Shown here: positions 49,446-57,964 of the stretch, piece after piece
Layout: each line of letters opens with the position of its first letter
Position numbering within the stretch: position 1 is the stretch's first letter
Assembly: GCA_046594105.1 (NCBI GenBank)
Contig: JBKJQB010000248.1
Span: 1 to 64,000 of the forward strand
Direction: 5' to 3'
Length of the DNA: 64,000 bases
Source: JBDSGC01 sp046594105
GTDB lineage: Bacteria; Acidobacteriota; Thermoanaerobaculia; Gp7-AA8
Translations under genes and position numbers: made by a program
The notes under the pieces: model-generated
Told to the model about the DNA's origin: nothing
The model's input: the letters and a program-made list of their open reading frames with translations, nothing else
Database searches by the model: none

Positions 49446-51185
49446 TCACACCCCGAGAGCTTTCTTCGCCGCCTTGCTTCGCGACGTCAGCGCGGCCGCT
49501 ACTTCGTCAGCCGGCTTCGTGTTGAAGATCTGCTTCGGTGAGAGCCCTGCCTTGCGCGCCACCCAGCTGCCCGTCAGCAACGCACCATACTCGCGAACGG
49601 AGTGCGCATCGGGGTTGATGGAGAACTGCACACCGAGATCGAGCGCTCGCCGCACATGACGCCAATCGAGATCGAGACGGTTCGGGTTGCCGTTGATCTC
49701 GATCATCACTCCACGCTGGCCGGCCCGCTCGAACACCCGATCGAAATCGAGGGTGTATCCGTCGCGTGCCAGCAGCTTCCTTCCTGTGAGGTGCCCGAGG
49801 AAGGTGACGAATGGGTTGTCGAGGGCGGTGAGGAGGCGCTCTGTCATCTCGTCCTTCGGCATGCCGAATCGCGAATGGATGGAGGCGATCACGAAATCGA
49901 GAGTGGCCAGCGTTTCCGCCGGATAATCGATCGTCCCGTCGGGCAGGATGTCCGCCTCGGTGCCTCGGAAGATCGTCATCGGCGCGGCCTTCTTCCGTTC
50001 CGAGTCGATCTCTCGATGCTGCTCGCGAAGTCGCTCGGTGGAGAGTCCGCCCGCGTAGTGCGCGGCAGGCGAGTGATCGGAAAGTCCGACATACTCCAGG
50101 CCGGCTTCGCCCGCCGCCCCAAGCATCTCTGCGATCGAGTTACGCCCGTCCGAGTAGGTCGTGTGCACGTGAAAGGTTCCGCGAAGATCCTCTCGCGAGA
50201 CAAGGCTGCGGCGACCTTTGCGCTTGAGATCCTCCGCCGTCTCTCGACGCTCCGGTTCCACGAAGGGCAGACCAGCTTTTTCGAAAAGCCCCGCTTCCGT
50301 GACCTCGCGTACCGGCTTGCCTGCGGCGAACAACGCTCCGTCCCGCCACTCGAATCCAGATCGCCGCGTGAACTCGTTCACGAACTCCTCGGTGCCGGTG
50401 GTGCGCAGCAGTGTCGAGGCGAAGGACTCCGGTGACGCCAGGTGGATGTACACGTCGATCTCGCCCAGAGCAGTGCCTCTGATGGTGTCCGCATCGAGGT
50501 CGGCCGGGTTCTCCAGCAACTTGGCCATGGCAGCGCTCACGGCTTCCCGATCGCGTGTCTTCACCACGACATTCACGTTGCGGATGACCTCCAGCCGGCG
50601 TCTCACGCTTCCGGACACTTCGGCGTCTTCGACTTCGGCGATCGAGGCCAGCTGCTGCAGGAGGGTGACAGCGACCTCCAGCCCGGCCGGCAACAGGAAG
50701 TGCGACTCCCGCCGGCGCGCCTTTTCGATTCCATCCAGGATCTTCTGCTGCGTTTTTGCTCCGAAGCCGGGAAGCTTCGCCAGCCGCCCTTCGCGGCCGG
50801 CCGCCTCGAGCTGGTCGAGACTCCCCACGCCGAGCTTCTCGTGAACGATCGCAATTTTCTTCAATCCAAAACCGGGAACGCGCAGCAGGTCGAAAATGCC
50901 TGGCGGATAACGACCGCGCAACTCGTCCAGATAGCTCGACTGACCGGTGCGATCGAGCTCTTCGATCACCGCGGCGGTGGCCTTGCCGATTCCCGGCGTC
51001 GCCGTCAGCTCTCCCGCAGCGATCAACTCGTCGATCGGTCGCTCCACGGCGCGCAGGCTGTCCGCCGCGCGTTGAAACGCGAGAGCCTTGAAGCGATTGG
51101 ATTCGCTGAGCTCCAAATAGCGCGAGATTTCATTCAGCGCGCGCGCGATGTCCCACTTTTCCATGCGATCGAGCGGCCCGCTCAT
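49446..51185 (-). CDS. polX: PolX family protein with PHP nuclease, polymerase site degenerate
   Basis: A 579-residue bacterial PolX: helix-hairpin-helix and pol-beta fingers at the N-terminus (TPGIGKATAAVIEEL, LPGFGAKTQQKI), pol-beta palm about residues 175-315, and a C-terminal PHP 3'-5' exonuclease. The palm metal motif should be D-x-D after GSxRR, but here it reads RNVNVVV with N203 and N205; a later acidic position, D244 in EIDVYI, remains. PHP ligands are kept (H339 and H341 in FHVHTTYSDGR, LSDHSP, IASIHSRF, NPDAHS). So nuclease or structural function is likely, while DNA synthesis is not. Divergent from pyrF (26-bp gap). Confidence 0.88.
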   Translation of the reverse strand: MSGPLDRMEKWDIARALNEISRYLELSESNRFKALAFQRAADSLRAVERPIDELIAAGELTATPGIGKATAAVIEELDRTGQSSYLDELRGRYPPGIFDLLRVPGFGLKKIAIVHEKLGVGSLDQLEAAGREGRLAKLPGFGAKTQQKILDGIEKARRRESHFLLPAGLEVAVTLLQQLASIAEVEDAEVSGSVRRRLEVIRNVNVVVKTRDREAVSAAMAKLLENPADLDADTIRGTALGEIDVYIHLASPESFASTLLRTTGTEEFVNEFTRRSGFEWRDGALFAAGKPVREVTEAGLFEKAGLPFVEPERRETAEDLKRKGRRSLVSREDLRGTFHVHTTYSDGRNSIAEMLGAAGEAGLEYVGLSDHSPAAHYAGGLSTERLREQHREIDSERKKAAPMTIFRGTEADILPDGTIDYPAETLATLDFVIASIHSRFGMPKDEMTERLLTALDNPFVTFLGHLTGRKLLARDGYTLDFDRVFERAGQRGVMIEINGNPNRLDLDWRHVRRALDLGVQFSINPDAHSVREYGALLTGSWVARKAGLSPKQIFNTKPADEVAAALTSRSKAAKKALGV

Positions 51186-51211
51186 CTCCTCGGACTCGCT
51201 ATGATCCTCCC

Positions 51212-51889
51212 ATGCAATCCCGCGACCGTCTCATCGTGGCCCTCGACCGATCGTCGCGCGACGAGATCCTCCGTCTTGCCGACCAGCTCCAGGAAGAAGT
51301 GGGCATGTTCAAGGTCGGATTGCAGGCCTTCATCAGCAATGGGCCTTCGATTGTCCAGGAGCTGACCGCAAGGGGAGCGCGAATTTTCCTCGATCTGAAA
51401 ATCCATGACATCCCCAACACGGCCCAGCACGCCGTCGCGGCCTGCGCGTCCATGGGGGCGGCGATGACTACGGTGCACGCCGCAGGGGGCGCGGCCATGA
51501 TGGAAGCCTGCGCCAATGAGACGATGCTGGTCCTGGCCGTTACGGTCCTGACCAGCCTGAATGCGGCCGCTTTGGACGAGACCGGCGTTCGGGACACACC
51601 GCTCGAGCAGGTGGTGCGCATGGCCAGACTGGCTCAACGGGCAGGACTGCGAGGGGTGGTGGCCTCGCCTCAGGAGATCGAGGCCATTCGCGAGCATTGC
51701 GGGAAAGACTTCGTGATCGTGACTCCCGGAATCCGGCCCGAGGGCTCGGCGGCGGACGATCAGCAGAGAACGAAAACGCCCGCCGCGGCAGTCGCGGCGG
51801 GCGCAGATTACATCGTTGTGGGACGGCCGATCACCGGCGCCGCCGATCCGAGAGGAGCGGCGCGCGCGGTAGTCGACAGCCTATCGTGA
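51212..51889 (+). CDS. pyrF: Orotidine-5'-phosphate decarboxylase
   Basis: A 225-residue OMP decarboxylase, last step of UMP synthesis. The catalytic segment is FLDLKIHDIPNT, with TPGIRP and the C-terminal YIVVGRPITGA phosphate motif. Full length. The 3' end overlaps the end of the convergent broken propeller gene by nine bases. Confidence 0.95.
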   Translation: MQSRDRLIVALDRSSRDEILRLADQLQEEVGMFKVGLQAFISNGPSIVQELTARGARIFLDLKIHDIPNTAQHAVAACASMGAAMTTVHAAGGAAMMEACANETMLVLAVTVLTSLNAAALDETGVRDTPLEQVVRMARLAQRAGLRGVVASPQEIEAIREHCGKDFVIVTPGIRPEGSAADDQQRTKTPAAAVAAGADYIVVGRPITGAADPRGAARAVVDSLS

Positions 51890-53395
51890 TCCGCTCGAAC
51901 GTCGGCGGGTGACGCAGTTTGATCCTGGACCGTTGAAGAAGACCTTCTGGCTGGCGAACTGGCGGCGGTTGCCGTTCGCATCCGTACCGACCGCGCGCAG
52001 CAGATGCTCCCCGCGCGCCGTCGCATCGAGGTTCACACCGATCCGGAAGGGGCTGACCGGAGTGGACGAGGGGATGTCAATGCGTGCCGGCCCGGTCAGC
52101 GACGCCGACCCGAGCGAGCCACCATCGAGGAACAACTCGACGTTGTTGATTCGGGATGCGCCGGTGACCCATCCGTGAATCTCCGCGCCGGCGCAGGTGA
52201 GTCCGGCGATCCCGTCGAACTCGATGCGGCCGGTGATCTGTCCGCACGCGCCGTAGGTCTGCAGGCCGGTCTGATCGCCGATGACGTAAACGTACGGGCC
52301 GACCACGACCGGATTCGACTTCACCTCATCGCTCTGTGTGTAGGAGACCTGTTCGTAATTCCGGTTGAAGCTTCCCTAATAGATGGGAACCGTGTAATCG
52401 AAGACGTCGAACGCGATCGTCCGTGCCGGCTGCAGGGTGTGCGGGTCCAGCTCATCGATCAGCGTGATCAGCCGGTTGGTCTGATCGTCGATGGTCGCCT
52501 GCGGATGAAAGACCACCGGGTTGGAACGATCGATCCCGATCGCCGCGGTGGTGTGATAAGTCAGCGGGTTGAAGAACAGGGCCGTCGAGGGCGCTCCGCT
52601 GGCGGGCGGGTTGATGCCGTAGGTCAGGATCGCGTTCGGGCTTCCCACCGCCAGAAAATTGGTTCCGTTACTGACGAGAAAGGTTCCCGGCGTGCCGACG
52701 GCGGAGAACACCAGGGGTGCGGCGCGATTGGTGATGTCGAACGCCCACGTGCCGGTAAGGCTGGTCGCGAAGAGGTATCCGTAGTTGAAAGCGATGTCGT
52801 TGAACCCGGCGTACGGGCTGATCAGCGTGGTGATCCCGCCCACGCGCGTCGGCGCCAGCCGGTTGCTGATGTCGTACAGGTCGATGGTGTTGAAGCAGTT
52901 GTTCGAGCCGTTGGCGAAACAGGGCAGATCGGTCGCAGGGTAAAGGCCCGCCACCGTGTTGCCATTCACGGCCAGACGGCGATAGCGGAGACCGGGAGTG
53001 CGCGAAACCAACAGAGGAGCGGTGCCGCCGGCGCGAACGCCGCGCAGGTCGTAGATCTCCAGGCCGGACTCGCTGCTGACGTAGAGGAACCCGTTGCTGA
53101 AGGCCACCCCTCCGTTGACGTCACGACCGGCCAGAGAGCCGATCAGGTCCTCGCGGTCGACCTTCATGTCGCCGAGGTCCGTCACCGAGTAGGTCGTCAG
53201 CGTCTGGCCCCGGAGAGCGAAGACCTGAGCGCCGGAGCGGAACACCCCGTGCGGCGACTCATAAAACGGCGAGGCCGGAGGGTTGGTCGAGACCAGGGTT
53301 AGGGGACAACTGGCCTGAAACTGACCGAGGACGGTCGTGGCCGAAAGAAGGACAACCGCAGAAACCGCGAGAGCGATCCGTGAACCAACGCGCAT
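51881..53395 (-). pseudogene. Exported LVIVD-type propeller/Ig protein interrupted by an amber codon
   Basis: A single reading frame of 505 codons broken by one in-frame TAG at 52378-52376 (codon 340). The first part, 339 residues, has a signal peptide (ALAVSAVVLLSATTVLG) and propeller blades of the LVIVD kind (LEIYDLRGVRAGG, TIDLYDISNRLAP, TWAFDITNRAAP). After the TAG the same frame continues with VSYTQSDEVKSNPVVVGPYV and an Ig-like domain (IEFDGIAGLTCAGAEIHG, VELFLDGGSLGSASLTGP), with no frame change. The TAG could be a recent GAG-to-TAG mutation, a read-through site or a sequencing error. Start at 53395 has a GGGAGG site before it. Confidence 0.75.
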
Positions 53396-53602
53396 ACAAG
53401 CCTCCCAAAACCACCCCAAAACGCGCTCAACATGAGCAGAAACCGGATTCGTCTAAGGGGCTAACTATCTCTCAAGCGGCGACTTTTTTCAACCGGGGGT
53501 GCCTTTTCGCTGCGGTGTATCATGAGCCGCTCACCCCGGCCAGCGAGGGTTTGACCACGGAAACAACGGCCATCGACCTCTGCGTTCTCGGGTGAGAATC
53601 TT

Positions 53603-54187
53603 ATGCTCGACGGTCACGTGCTCGTCCTCAACCGAGTCTTCCAGGCAGTGCAGATCACTTCCGCACGGCGGGCCCTCACCCTTCTCTACAAGGGTCAGGT
53701 CAAAGCCGTGGACTCGGAATACCGAACCTACGATTTTGTAAACTGGGCCGACATTCCGGTCCAGCCGGAAGACCACTTCGTCCGCACCCCCAACCGGAGC
53801 ATCCTGATCCCCGCGGTCATCCAGCTCCTCTCCTTTGACCGCCTGCCGAGGCAGGAGGTGAAGTTCTCCCGCGGCAACATCTATCTGCGGGACGGGAATC
53901 GCTGCCAGTACTGCGGCAGGAAGTTTTCCTCCTCCGAGCTGTCCCTCGATCACGTGATCCCCATCTCCCGCGGCGGCAAATCGAGCTGGGAGAACGTCGT
54001 GTGCGCCTGCCTTCCCTGCAATGTGCGGAAAGGAAACAAGTTGCTCAGCGAGTGCGCCGTACAGCTGATCCGTCATCCGGCGCGCCCGCGCTGGCATCCG
54101 CTCCACCGCCTCCAGGGAAGGAACTTCCCCGACATCTGGAAGAACTTCCTCGACGAGGCGTACTGGAACGTGGAGCTCAAGGAGTAG
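53603..54187 (+). CDS. HNH endonuclease
   Basis: A 194-residue HNH protein. The nuclease domain (about residues 95-150) has zinc-binding CQYCGRKF and CLPCNVRKGNK and the catalytic LDHVIPISRGGKSSWEN with its His and Asn. The N-terminal 90 residues (VLVLNRVFQAVQITSARRAL) are typical of the larger bacterial HNH family annotated as restriction endonuclease-like, often free-standing. No methyltransferase gene is nearby, so a restriction role cannot be claimed. Confidence 0.9.
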   Translation: MLDGHVLVLNRVFQAVQITSARRALTLLYKGQVKAVDSEYRTYDFVNWADIPVQPEDHFVRTPNRSILIPAVIQLLSFDRLPRQEVKFSRGNIYLRDGNRCQYCGRKFSSSELSLDHVIPISRGGKSSWENVVCACLPCNVRKGNKLLSECAVQLIRHPARPRWHPLHRLQGRNFPDIWKNFLDEAYWNVELKE

Positions 54188-54238
54188 TTGGGCGGACGCA
54201 ATAGCGGTCAGGCGACTCAACAGTTATAAAGTTCCAGC

Positions 54239-54790
54239 GTGATCGTTCCGAAACCCCATCATCTGGGACCTCAGAACATGGCTTGGCTTCGTCTCTCGCT
54301 CTTTGCGCAGACCATCCTGGCGATTTACTTCCAGACCGTGCAGTGGATTCCACTCGGCAATTGGAACTATCAGCCCGAACAGTCAAGTCTCAGTCCTTTC
54401 AGCAATCTGCCGCTCAGCGTGCTTGCTGTTCAGGGTCGACTGACTGCTCCCACGGCGCTCCTGGTTATCTGGTTCCTGGTGCCATTTGCCCTGTTCTGCT
54501 TTGCTTACTCGCGACGCTCGTGGTGGCTAATGTGGATGCCACTGGGTTTCTATTCGGTATGGATAGCCCTAGAGGCATCATGGTGGGTGCTCTACGCGCT
54601 CGGCAGGTCCGATTCGCAAGTGGAGCGCTACCAAAGAGTCTTCGCCCCCGCCACGCAGTTGTTGCCATCGTTCGGACGCCATCTTCCTCCTGACGGAGCG
54701 CACTTCGTTCTTCACATTCTTCTCTTCTCAGTTCTCGTTCCTGGGTTCCTTGGTCTATTCAAATCGCTTTTGCCGGCACGATCCGAGTAA
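54239..54790 (+). CDS. Membrane protein, unknown function
   Basis: A 183-residue protein with about four membrane segments (residues 17-36, 70-90, 97-116, 150-172) and Trp-rich loops (SWWLMWMPLGF, EASWWVLYALG). No family is recognised. The GTG at 54239 is the most upstream start; ATG 54278 (MAWLRLSLF) is equally plausible, and neither has a clear ribosome site. GC content looks lower than the neighbours. Alone between HNH and DHFR-like genes. Confidence 0.62.
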   Translation: MIVPKPHHLGPQNMAWLRLSLFAQTILAIYFQTVQWIPLGNWNYQPEQSSLSPFSNLPLSVLAVQGRLTAPTALLVIWFLVPFALFCFAYSRRSWWLMWMPLGFYSVWIALEASWWVLYALGRSDSQVERYQRVFAPATQLLPSFGRHLPPDGAHFVLHILLFSVLVPGFLGLFKSLLPARSE

Positions 54791-54825
54791 GCGCCCCAGG
54801 CATCATCGTGCTGAAGAGGACCCCG

Positions 54826-55353
54826 ATGCGACCTGTGCGGTACTGCGTGGCAGCGAGTCTCGACGGATACATCGCCGGGCCTGACGGAGCGTTCGACTGG
54901 ATCCCGGCGGACCCCGCTGTCGATTTCGCAGCCATTTTTGCGAACGTTGATACCGTACTGGTTGGCCGGCGCACCTACGAATTGGTCCGCCGAATGGGCT
55001 CTCCGACCTGGGCACCGGGCACGCGTGTCTCCGTCTTCTCGAGAACTCTCCGCGAGACGTCTCCCGGTGTGACCGTCGTCGGGGAGGATGCGGCTGCGGT
55101 CGTGGCGGCGCTTCGTGCGGAACCAGGCGACGGTGAGATCTGGCTATTCGGCGGGGCCACGTTGTTCGGAAGCTTGCTCGCTGCCAGGCAGGTGACTGCC
55201 ATCGAGGTCACCGTGGTTCCGATCCTGCTCGGCGGCGGCATTCCGCTGCTGCCGCCCGGTGCGCCGCGTTCGACGCTGGCGCTGACCAGAACCCAGACCT
55301 ATCCAAGCGGCATGGTTACGTTGTTCTACACCGTCCGTGGTGTCGGGGCCTGA
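54826..55353 (+). CDS. DHFR/RibD-like reductase family protein
   Basis: A 175-residue protein of the dihydrofolate reductase-like RibD C-terminal family (PF01872): RYCVAASLDGYIAGPDGAFD at the start, VLVGRRTYEL, and the C-terminal GEIWLFGGATLFGSLL and VTVVPILLGGGIPLL. Such proteins bind NADPH but their substrate is usually unknown. AGAGGA lies six bases before the ATG at 54826. Convergent with the ABC exporter gene. Confidence 0.85.
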   Translation: MRPVRYCVAASLDGYIAGPDGAFDWIPADPAVDFAAIFANVDTVLVGRRTYELVRRMGSPTWAPGTRVSVFSRTLRETSPGVTVVGEDAAAVVAALRAEPGDGEIWLFGGATLFGSLLAARQVTAIEVTVVPILLGGGIPLLPPGAPRSTLALTRTQTYPSGMVTLFYTVRGVGA

Positions 55354-55405
55354 ACCGGACGCCAGGCGCCTCTGCGCGCAGATCGATTCGCCTCCATCGA
55401 GCACC

Positions 55406-57238
55406 TCACTTTTTCGCCGCGAGATCCTCCACTTCCTCCCCCGCGTTCACGAAGCGATTCACCGCCACTCCGTATTGCTTCTCGTACAACGCGCGGTACC
55501 GGCCGCCGAGGACCATCAGTTCGACGTGGTTGCCCCGCTCGACGATGGCTCCTTCTTCCAGCACCAGGATCTGGTCGGCGGTGCGAACGGTCGATAGACG
55601 ATGGGCGATGACAAAGGTCGTTCGGCCCCGCATCAGCTTGTTCAGCCCGTCCTGGATGAGAGCCTCGCTTTCGCTGTCCAGCGAGGACGTCGCTTCATCG
55701 AGGATGAGGATGCGCGGATTGGCCACGATGGCCCGGGCGATGGCCACGCGCTGCTTCTGGCCGCCGGAGAGGCGCACGCCGCGCTCGCCAACGACCGTTT
55801 CGTACTGTGCAGTGAAGCCTGTCGCAAACTCGTCGACGTGGGCGATTCTCGCCGCTTCCAGCACCTGATCACGCGACGCCTTCGGATTGCCCATGGCGAT
55901 GTTCTGATAGATCGACTCCGCGAAGAGGAAGGAGTCCTGCGGGACGATGCCGAGGTGCGCGCGATAGTCGCCGAGGCGAAGATCGATCAATGGCTGGCCG
56001 TCGATGAGGATCTCGCCTTTCGTCGGACGATGGAACGCTGCGATCAGCGAGATCAGCGTGCTCTTCCCGCCGCCGGAGGGGCCGACCAGCGCGATCGAGC
56101 GGCCGGCGGGCGCGATCAGATTGATGTCCTTCAGAACCGGTACGTCTTTGGTGTACTCGAACCACACATCGCGGAACTCCACGGCTCCTTCGATGTCGGC
56201 GGTCGCTTTTTTTGCGGCGTCGTCGGCATCTTCGCGTTTCTCCCCGAGCACTTCGCGCATTCGCTCCAGTCCAGCGAACGCTTCGGAAAGCTGCGTACCG
56301 ATGGAGACGATCTGGACGACCGGGCCGACGACCAGCGCGAGATAGAGCGTGAACGAGATCAGTCCGCCGATGGTCATCCTGCCGGCGATCACCTCGCGTC
56401 CGCCGATGACCAGCACCGACACGCCGACGACGCCGACCAGAAACGTGGTCAAGGCGCCGACGCCGGACACCACGCGCATGGTCTTCATCACCAGGCGAAG
56501 CAGGCCGTGCGCACCCTTGGCGAACACACGCGCTTCATGCCGCTCCGCCCCGTACGCCTTCACCACGCGGATTCCGGAAAAGCCCTCGGTCAGCCGTCCG
56601 GTCACCTGGGCATTGATCTCGCCGCGTTCCTTGAAGAGCGGCCGGACCGTGGTGAAGGCGTAGATGAGCACGCCGGCAAAGAGGAAAAAAGCGCCGAACA
56701 CCATGAACGCCAACTTCGAGCTCAGATAGAAAAGGATCCCGGTAGCCACTCCCGCCGTGACGATCCCGCCCACCAGCTGCAGCAGTCCCGTGCCCACGAG
56801 GTTGCGCACTCCTTCCGCGTCGTTCATCACCCGCGACACCAGCACTCCCGTCTTGGTGGCATCGAAGTAGCCGACCGACAGCCGCTGGACATGTTGCTGG
56901 ATGCGCTTGCGAAGGTCGGCGATGGACCGCTGCGCGGCGATGCCGAGGATCTGGGCCAGGGCGTAGTCGGTCAGCCCGCCGATGGCGGCGGCCACTCCGG
57001 TCACCAGCGCCAGCTTCCACAACAGTTCGTGACGCCCTTTCCCGATGACGTCATCGATCAGGAACTTCGTCGTTCCCGGGAGGACGATGCTCATCATTCG
57101 ATTGATGAGCAGCAGTGGCAACCCCAGCGCAAGCCGTCCTCGGGACCGCCAGATCAGGTCACCGGCATCTTTCAGAATCGCACGCCGGCGCACCGGATCG
57201 AGGCGCGCACGTTTGGGTTTGGCCGTTTCTTCAGGCAT
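55406..57238 (-). CDS. ABC exporter (MsbA-like, fused permease-ATPase)
   Basis: A 610-residue half-transporter with six membrane helices in the first 330 residues and an ABC ATPase domain: Walker A GPSGGGKST, Q-loop IVPQDSFLF, signature RLSGGQKQR and Walker B ILILDEATSSLD. It acts as a homodimer that exports lipids, peptides or drugs; MsbA-like lipid flipping fits the envelope genes nearby but is not provable. ATG at 57238 (MPEETAKPKRARLDP) was preferred over an upstream in-frame ATG at 57322, which would add an unlikely leader. Confidence 0.92.
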   Translation of the reverse strand: MPEETAKPKRARLDPVRRRAILKDAGDLIWRSRGRLALGLPLLLINRMMSIVLPGTTKFLIDDVIGKGRHELLWKLALVTGVAAAIGGLTDYALAQILGIAAQRSIADLRKRIQQHVQRLSVGYFDATKTGVLVSRVMNDAEGVRNLVGTGLLQLVGGIVTAGVATGILFYLSSKLAFMVFGAFFLFAGVLIYAFTTVRPLFKERGEINAQVTGRLTEGFSGIRVVKAYGAERHEARVFAKGAHGLLRLVMKTMRVVSGVGALTTFLVGVVGVSVLVIGGREVIAGRMTIGGLISFTLYLALVVGPVVQIVSIGTQLSEAFAGLERMREVLGEKREDADDAAKKATADIEGAVEFRDVWFEYTKDVPVLKDINLIAPAGRSIALVGPSGGGKSTLISLIAAFHRPTKGEILIDGQPLIDLRLGDYRAHLGIVPQDSFLFAESIYQNIAMGNPKASRDQVLEAARIAHVDEFATGFTAQYETVVGERGVRLSGGQKQRVAIARAIVANPRILILDEATSSLDSESEALIQDGLNKLMRGRTTFVIAHRLSTVRTADQILVLEEGAIVERGNHVELMVLGGRYRALYEKQYGVAVNRFVNAGEEVEDLAAKK

Positions 57239-57345
57239 CGCGGGATTGTATCGACAGAGGGTGAGTGGATCGAAACTTGCTATGGCAGAGATCGCATGAA
57301 GAACCTGATCAGCCTGCCGCACATGCAGCGAACGGAGTGGATGCG

Positions 57346-57642
57346 ATGACGTTGGTGAATTCTCTTTGCGCGGAGATCAGCATCTATCAGGGCGTCGGCG
57401 AGCCCACCGGCATCCAGGTGGAACGGAGCGCCATCCGAGGCAAAAAGGGCTTGTGCAAGAGCATGCGGGACCTGGCCATCAAGTCGCGCGTGCTCGGCGA
57501 CGGCTACTACTACCTGCCCATCGAGCTGTGGCCGAAGACCAAGGAACCGGTCGTGGTCCATAAGCACGACTGGACGGTGATCGGCTCGATCCCCCGGACC
57601 CCGCGCGCGCCAAAGAAGGGCTCGAAGCAGCTCACCACCTGA
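57346..57642 (+). CDS. Small conserved-looking protein, unknown
   Basis: A 98-residue basic protein (MTLVNSLCAEISIYQGVG...) with no signal or membrane segment. It has a compact middle (AIKSRVLGDGYYYLPIEL) and a Lys-rich end. No family recognised. A GGAGTGG stretch lies before the ATG. It sits between the divergent ABC gene and dac, and the downstream 322-bp spacer is filled by repeats C1 and B2. Confidence 0.6.
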   Translation: MTLVNSLCAEISIYQGVGEPTGIQVERSAIRGKKGLCKSMRDLAIKSRVLGDGYYYLPIELWPKTKEPVVVHKHDWTVIGSIPRTPRAPKKGSKQLTT

Positions 57643-57691
57643 CCCCGGCCGGCACGGCCCACCCTCAGAGGCGGTGAAGAAATCCCCCAAC

Positions 57692-57810
57692 CGTCATCCT
57701 GAGCGGCGTGGGTGGCGGGCGGGAAGCGAAGGATCTGCAATCACGAGGATTTTGCTGGGAGCAGTTGCGTCGTTGCAGATCCTTCGCCGTCTGCGCGGTT
57801 CAGGATGACG
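57692..57810 (-). repeat. MITE-like inverted-repeat element family C, copy 1
   Basis: A 119-bp imperfect palindrome with CGTCATCCTGA/TCAGGATGACG ends and inner GAAGGATCTGCAA/TTGCAGATCCTTC arms. Its reverse complement is nearly identical (about six differences by eye) to 61435-61553. Confidence 0.92.
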
Positions 57811-57834
57811 GCAAAGGCGATCGAGGTACCGCAG

Positions 57835-57893
57835 GCTGAGGCGAAAATCGTGGCGGACGCTTTGCGAACCAACGCCGCCGGCCGTGCCGGCCT
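57835..57893 (+). repeat. Dispersed repeat family B, copy 2
   Basis: Same unit as 30191-30251, ending in the GCCGGC hairpin shared with family A, 72 bp before the carboxypeptidase start. Confidence 0.88.
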
Positions 57894-57964
57894 CCCTCGA
57901 TAAACCTTCCTGTGGTACACGCCGTGCATTTTCTCGCGGCAAAATCAAGATTGGAGCCTGCCCG

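Noticed and set aside
53603..54187. HNH gene as part of a restriction-modification or defence island
   Set aside because: No methyltransferase, helicase or toxin-antitoxin gene accompanies it; neighbours are ordinary.
55601..57349. 582-codon open frame on the + strand opposite the ABC exporter
   Set aside because: A shadow rich in His, Asp and Arg, with no family; the minus strand has all ABC motifs.
57712..57903. Small ORFs beginning MAGGKRRICNHED in both family C repeats
   Set aside because: The same ORF appears in both repeat copies, including at 61306-61533, because the repeat is translated by chance. They should not be annotated as proteins.
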